Positions 60,538 through 64,000 of a stretch of DNA of 64,000 nucleotides are shown piece by piece. The stretch is from Devosia sp. Root413D1. Its GTDB lineage: Bacteria; Pseudomonadota; Alphaproteobacteria; Rhizobiales; Devosiaceae. The stretch's first letter is position 1. Each line of letters starts with the position of its first letter. Made by a program: the position numbers and the translations under genes. The stretch lies in contig NZ_LMEA01000011.1 in the NCBI RefSeq assembly GCF_001425235.1, positions 739,522-803,521 of the forward strand. Reading direction: 5' to 3'. The notes below the pieces were generated by a model. It searched no databases and was not told the origin of the DNA. It saw only the letters and a program-made list of their open reading frames with translations.

Positions 60538-61043
60538 GCGTAAACCCTTGCCGCCAAAGGAATATATTAGGTATTGTGGCCGATACCCTACGCAGATGCC
60601 GTTAGCATAAACACAGAATTGACGTTCCCACAACTGATCTTGAGTGTTCTTTTGCAGTGCAAATCAGACGCAAATGAAATGGAATATTTTGGCCAGAAAC
60701 GGCAGCTTCCACGGATGCTAGTGGGTTTTGATGCCGCTGGCGTCCAGCATTTGGATGACGACGGCCTATTTTGCTTGGTCAGGATCGGCAAGTGAAGCGA
60801 CGAGGTGGACAAGCGCCTGCGCGTTCTCGGCCAACGGATCAGCGCTGAGGACGTCGTTTCCTGCGCCGGTAGGCCTGAGTAAGCCTGGGGGCGATCACGA
60901 GCGCCACCCGGTATCTGCGCGGAGCGGAGCGGTAACGCAACAGCCCTCCTCTCTGGCGAAAACCAGGGACCTAGCTGAGCTGAGCCTCGGATTCTGCAGG
61001 AGAGAAGGGGGATGCTTTGGAGGGCGCGACGGCGCCGCGGCGC
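60538..61043 (-). promoter_or_regulatory. Non-coding upstream region of the injection-system operon
   Basis: About 500 bases without a supportable gene. The part next to the operon (60550-60690) is much richer in A and T than the rest of the window. A tentative sigma-70-like promoter on the minus strand has TTGTGG at 60633-60628 and TATGCT at 60609-60604 with an 18-base spacer. No EcfG-type box pair is present: a GGAAC occurs on this strand but lacks the CGTT partner. The remaining part toward 61043 shows nothing recognisable. Confidence 0.35.
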
Positions 61044-61913
61044 TTACGCCAGCGGGTTGTCGCCCTTCCACCAGGTCTTGAACGGGTTCGACCAGAGGAT
61101 CGACTGGATCGTCTCCTCGCTCACCCGCGGCAGGCTGGTGCCTTCGACCTGCTTGTTGATGTTGATCAGCCCGTCGGCGGATTCCGCCACGCCCGCGAAC
61201 GGGAAGTCGGTGCCGAAGAAGATCTTGTCGGCGGTGCGATACTCCTCGGCCAGCACCAGCATGTTGTAATACTGCCAGGGCCGGTAGAAGAGCGCCGACT
61301 GTTCCAGCCACACATTGGGTTGCTTGCGCGCCACGACGATCGCCTCGTCGTACCAGGGGTGGCCCATATGGGCGAGGATCATGGTCAGGTCGGGGTACTT
61401 CAGCGCCACCGGCTCGACATGGATGGCGCGGCCCAGCTCCACCGGGGCATTGCGGGCATAGGTGGTGCCCATATGCATGGTCAGCGGGATGTTGCGCTTC
61501 TGCAGATACTCGTAGACCGGCTCGAGCCGCGGGTCGGAAAGGTGCACGCCGTTATAGATCGGCCCGAACTTCACGCCCTTGAGACCAAGGTCCTCGATGG
61601 CGTGGTGCAGCATGTCCATGTAGTCGGGGCGGCGCGGATCGACATAGGCGAAGCCGACGAACTTGTCGGGGTACTTCTTCACCGCCGCGGCGGTCAGCTC
61701 GTCATTGCCCTCGACGCCGATGGCATCGGCATAGCGCAGGGTGAAGATGATCGCCTTCTCCACATCGGCCATCGCCGTGTAGAGCGAATCCGCATCGGAT
61801 TGGTGGCTGAGCTCGCCCTTCCGCACCCGGCCATGCAGCGTCCAGTACAGCGGCAGGATGTGCTCTTCGTTGTAGATGTTGACGTGGCAGTCGCAATAGG
61901 CGCGGGCGGTCAT
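61044..61913 (-). CDS. Amidohydrolase-family (Amidohydro_2) protein
   Basis: A 289-residue TIM-barrel hydrolase. The N-terminal metal motif is CDCHVNIYNEEH, similar to D-x-H-x-H. Later elements are GVKFGPIYNG, MHMGTTYARNAP, ILAHMGHPWYDE and IFFGTDFPFAG with the catalytic Asp. Family members include lactonases and decarboxylases. GGAGG lies about 10 bases before the ATG. It follows an IlvD/Edd-type dehydratase gene on the same strand with an 81-base gap, so it may be a sugar lactonase for that pathway. Confidence 0.87.
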   Translation of the reverse strand: MTARAYCDCHVNIYNEEHILPLYWTLHGRVRKGELSHQSDADSLYTAMADVEKAIIFTLRYADAIGVEGNDELTAAAVKKYPDKFVGFAYVDPRRPDYMDMLHHAIEDLGLKGVKFGPIYNGVHLSDPRLEPVYEYLQKRNIPLTMHMGTTYARNAPVELGRAIHVEPVALKYPDLTMILAHMGHPWYDEAIVVARKQPNVWLEQSALFYRPWQYYNMLVLAEEYRTADKIFFGTDFPFAGVAESADGLININKQVEGTSLPRVSEETIQSILWSNPFKTWWKGDNPLA

Positions 61914-61994
61914 GCTGAATATCCTCCAGATAATATGCGGGCGCCGAGGCTCAGCGGCTCACCGAGCGGTATCGGCGGTGCGACGGGCGTGCCG

Positions 61995-63752
61995 TCAGAA
62001 CGAGACTTTCGAAGGCGGCGTGCCGCTGCCGCCGACCAGGAAGTCGAAATCGACGCCCTTGTCGGCCTGCTGCACATGATCGATGTAGAGCCGGCCATAG
62101 CCGCGCTCATAGGCCGGCGGCGGCGGCACGAAGGCCGCCCGACGCCGCTCAAGCTCCTCGGCGGAGATTTCGAGCTCGAGCTTCCGCGCGGCGCAGTCGA
62201 GCACGATGAAATCGCCGGTCCGGACCAGCGCCAGCGGCCCGCCCAGCGCCGATTCCGGCGCCACATGCAGCACCACGGTGCCGAACGCCGTGCCGCTCAT
62301 CCGCGCGTCCGAGACCCGCACCATGTCGGTGACGCCCTGCTCGAGCAGCTTCTTGGGCAGCGCCATGGTGCCGGCTTCCGGCATGCCGGGGTAGCCGCGC
62401 GGGCCGGCATTCTTCAGCACCAGGATGCTGTCGGCATCGACATCGAGATCGGGATCGTCGATGCGAGCCCTGAGATCCTCGGAGTTTTCGAACACCATGG
62501 CCCGGCCACGGTGCTGCATCAGCCGCGGCGAGGCGGCCGACGGCTTGATGATGGCGCCGTTGGGCGCGAGGTTGCCCTTCAGCACCATCATGCCGCCCTG
62601 CGGCGTCAGCGGCTTGTCCAGCGGCCGGATCACCTCGTCGTTCCAGCTTTGCGCATCCGCGATGCGCTCGCCGATCGTGCCGCCTTCGACCGCGACGGCG
62701 TCGAGGTTGAGCAAATGCGAGATGCGCTGCATCACCACCGGCAAACCGCCGGCATCGAAGAACTCTTCCATCAGGAAGCGGCCCGAGGGTTTGAGGTCGA
62801 CAATGGTCGGCACGTCGCGGCCGAGCGCGTCCCAGTCCTCGAGCTTGAAATCGACGCCCAGCCGCCCCGCGAGGGCGAGCAGGTGCACCACCGCATTGGT
62901 CGAACCGCCGATGGCGCCATTGACCTTCACCGCGTTCTCGAACGCCGCCCGGGTCAGGATCTTGGAGATGGTGATGTTCTGCCGCACCAGTTCGACGGCG
63001 CGCTTGCCCGATTGCTCGGCCAGCACGGCACGGCGGCTGTCGGGCGCCGGGATCGAGCCGTTCATGGCAAAGCCGATCCCCATCGCCTCGCCCAGCGACG
63101 CCATGGTCGAGGCGGTGCCCATGGTCATGCACGAGCCGGCCGAACGGCTCATCGCCGCCTCGGCCGCATCGAGGTCGGCCTTCGAGATCTTGCCGGTGCG
63201 GTATTCCTCATCGAGCTTGAAGATGTCGGTGCCCGAGCCCAGCACCCGGCCGCGGAAGCGGGCATTGAGCATCGGCCCGCCCGACACCAGCACGGCCGGC
63301 ACGTCGCAGCTCGCCGCCCCCATCAGCACCGCCGGCGTGGTCTTGTCACAGCCGGCGAGCAGCACCACCCCGTCGATCGGGTTGGCGCGGATCGTCTCTT
63401 CGACATCCATGGCGACGAGGTTGCGAAACATCATGGTGGTCGGCCGCATCAGCGGCTCACCCAGGCTCGTTACCGGGAACTCCAGCGGGAAGCCACCCGC
63501 CATCAGCACGCCCCGCTTCACATGCTCGGCCAGCTCACGCAGGTGCCGGTTGCAGTTGGTCAGTTCCGACCAGGTGTTGCAGATGCCGATCACCGGCCGC
63601 CCATCGAGCAGTTCGGGCGAGAACCCCTGGCTCTTCATCCAGCTGCGCGGCACGAAGCCATATTTGCCGGCGCGCGCGAACCACTCGGCGCTGCGATAGG
63701 CCCGCGGCTCGCCCGGCTTGGCGGCATTGGCTGGGGTGGTCTGGCTGCTCAT
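61995..63752 (-). CDS. IlvD/Edd-family sugar-acid dehydratase
   Basis: A 585-residue Fe-S dehydratase. Cluster ligands are in GICNTWSELTNCN, LAGCDKTTPA and AGSCMTMGTAST. Its length and sequence type fit the L-arabinonate/D-xylonate/D-galactonate dehydratase branch rather than the amino acid biosynthesis enzyme IlvD. It would remove water from a sugar acid to a 2-keto-3-deoxy acid. A LacI-type palindrome lies 50 bases upstream, so it is probably an inducible catabolic gene. Confidence 0.88.
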   Translation of the reverse strand: MSSQTTPANAAKPGEPRAYRSAEWFARAGKYGFVPRSWMKSQGFSPELLDGRPVIGICNTWSELTNCNRHLRELAEHVKRGVLMAGGFPLEFPVTSLGEPLMRPTTMMFRNLVAMDVEETIRANPIDGVVLLAGCDKTTPAVLMGAASCDVPAVLVSGGPMLNARFRGRVLGSGTDIFKLDEEYRTGKISKADLDAAEAAMSRSAGSCMTMGTASTMASLGEAMGIGFAMNGSIPAPDSRRAVLAEQSGKRAVELVRQNITISKILTRAAFENAVKVNGAIGGSTNAVVHLLALAGRLGVDFKLEDWDALGRDVPTIVDLKPSGRFLMEEFFDAGGLPVVMQRISHLLNLDAVAVEGGTIGERIADAQSWNDEVIRPLDKPLTPQGGMMVLKGNLAPNGAIIKPSAASPRLMQHRGRAMVFENSEDLRARIDDPDLDVDADSILVLKNAGPRGYPGMPEAGTMALPKKLLEQGVTDMVRVSDARMSGTAFGTVVLHVAPESALGGPLALVRTGDFIVLDCAARKLELEISAEELERRRAAFVPPPPAYERGYGRLYIDHVQQADKGVDFDFLVGGSGTPPSKVSF

Positions 63753-63801
63753 CTGAACGCGTATCCGTGCGGCTGTTGTTCGGTGGTTTTGCCGGCGTGC
63801 A

Positions 63802-63815
63802 ATGTAACGTTACAT
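63802..63815. promoter_or_regulatory. LacI-type operator palindrome
   Basis: ATGTAACGTTACAT, a perfect 14-base palindrome with central CG, as in LacI/GalR-family operators. It lies 50 bases before the dehydratase gene. No LacI gene is within the window. Confidence 0.6.
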
Positions 63816-63891
63816 GGAGGAAGGACGTCAAGGGACTTTGTGCGCAGTACGACGATTGGGGGGTGGGGGCGACGCACCGGCCTCTCAGTGA

Positions 63892-64000
63892 TCCTCCCCC
63901 GCGTGGCGGGGGAGGGGGGCCGCCCGAAGGGTGGTGGAGGGGGCGGCCAAACCCACAGTCGACTCTTGCTCCCCCCTCCACCAGCTTCGCTGGTCCCCCT
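63892..64000. repeat. R2 palindromic repeat array, cut by window edge
   Basis: CCCCCGCGTGGCGGGGGAGG followed by GTGGTGGAGGGGGCGGCC and the reverse-oriented CTCCACCAGCTTCGCTGG. It is the same composite found at 5095-5310. Confidence 0.75.

Noticed and set aside
60610..60630. GGAAC upstream of the injection-system operon as an EcfG promoter
   Set aside because: No CGTT at 16-17 bases downstream; the match is half a motif only.
60640..61040. Short open frames in the gap between the injection system and the amidohydrolase
   Set aside because: They have no ribosome binding sites, no family resemblance, and the composition changes within them.

Overview
The window looks like a chromosomal segment of a GC-rich alphaproteobacterium. 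The PhyR/NepR/EcfG general stress module exists only in Alphaproteobacteria. The gene mix (many Gfo/Idh/MocA sugar oxidoreductases, binding-protein ABC importers, intergenic palindromic repeats) points to Hyphomicrobiales, and I would guess a Devosia-like genus. That genus guess is inference. No rRNA, tRNA, CRISPR array, transposase or plasmid origin is visible.

Layout. (1) 1-5077: a DUF2126 transglutaminase (cut by the window edge), a circularly permuted ATP-grasp/alpha-E protein and a small transglutaminase, a gene trio known from many bacteria. (2) 5300-14510: the general stress region. It holds divergent phyR and nepR-ecfG, a two-transmembrane HWE/HisKA_2-type kinase with a CHASE3 domain, a Crp/Fnr regulator, a receiver protein with Glu at the phosphorylation site, and several small stress proteins (DUF3309, DUF883, holin-like, DUF1328, CsbD). 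Seven promoters matching GGAAC-N16/17-CGTT(A/C/G) lie directly upstream of genes here, so this is a locally clustered EcfG regulon. (3) 14554-19636: a polar amino acid ABC importer with a succinylglutamate desuccinylase-like hydrolase. (4) 19821-29559: mannonate dehydratase with a GntR regulator, an Fe-dependent alcohol dehydrogenase operon, formamidase, an oxidoreductase and a phosphoesterase. (5) 29685-42722: a sugar or sugar-acid catabolic region with a complete ABC importer, three oxidoreductases, DenD, a TIM-barrel isomerase, DUF993, and a TetR regulator with a matching operator pair. (6) 42877-46428: putA.

(7) 47303-60537 is the most unusual part. It is a minus-strand run encoding a compact contractile injection system (sheath, tube, spike, PAAR-like tip, gp25, baseplate J, tail protein I, Pvc16-like protein). 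It continues into an alkaline-ceramidase-like membrane enzyme and two paralogous single-pass membrane proteins. These share an N-terminal domain but end in PASTA-like repeats or a ricin-type lectin. No AAA+ ATPase, tape measure or fibre gene is visible. (8) 61044-63752: an amidohydrolase and an IlvD/Edd-family sugar-acid dehydratase behind a LacI-type palindrome.

Intergenic spaces are filled with several families of short palindromic repeats. One is a roughly 140-bp MITE-like inverted repeat. One repeat array carries a 176-bp tandem duplication that includes the start of a DUF559 gene.
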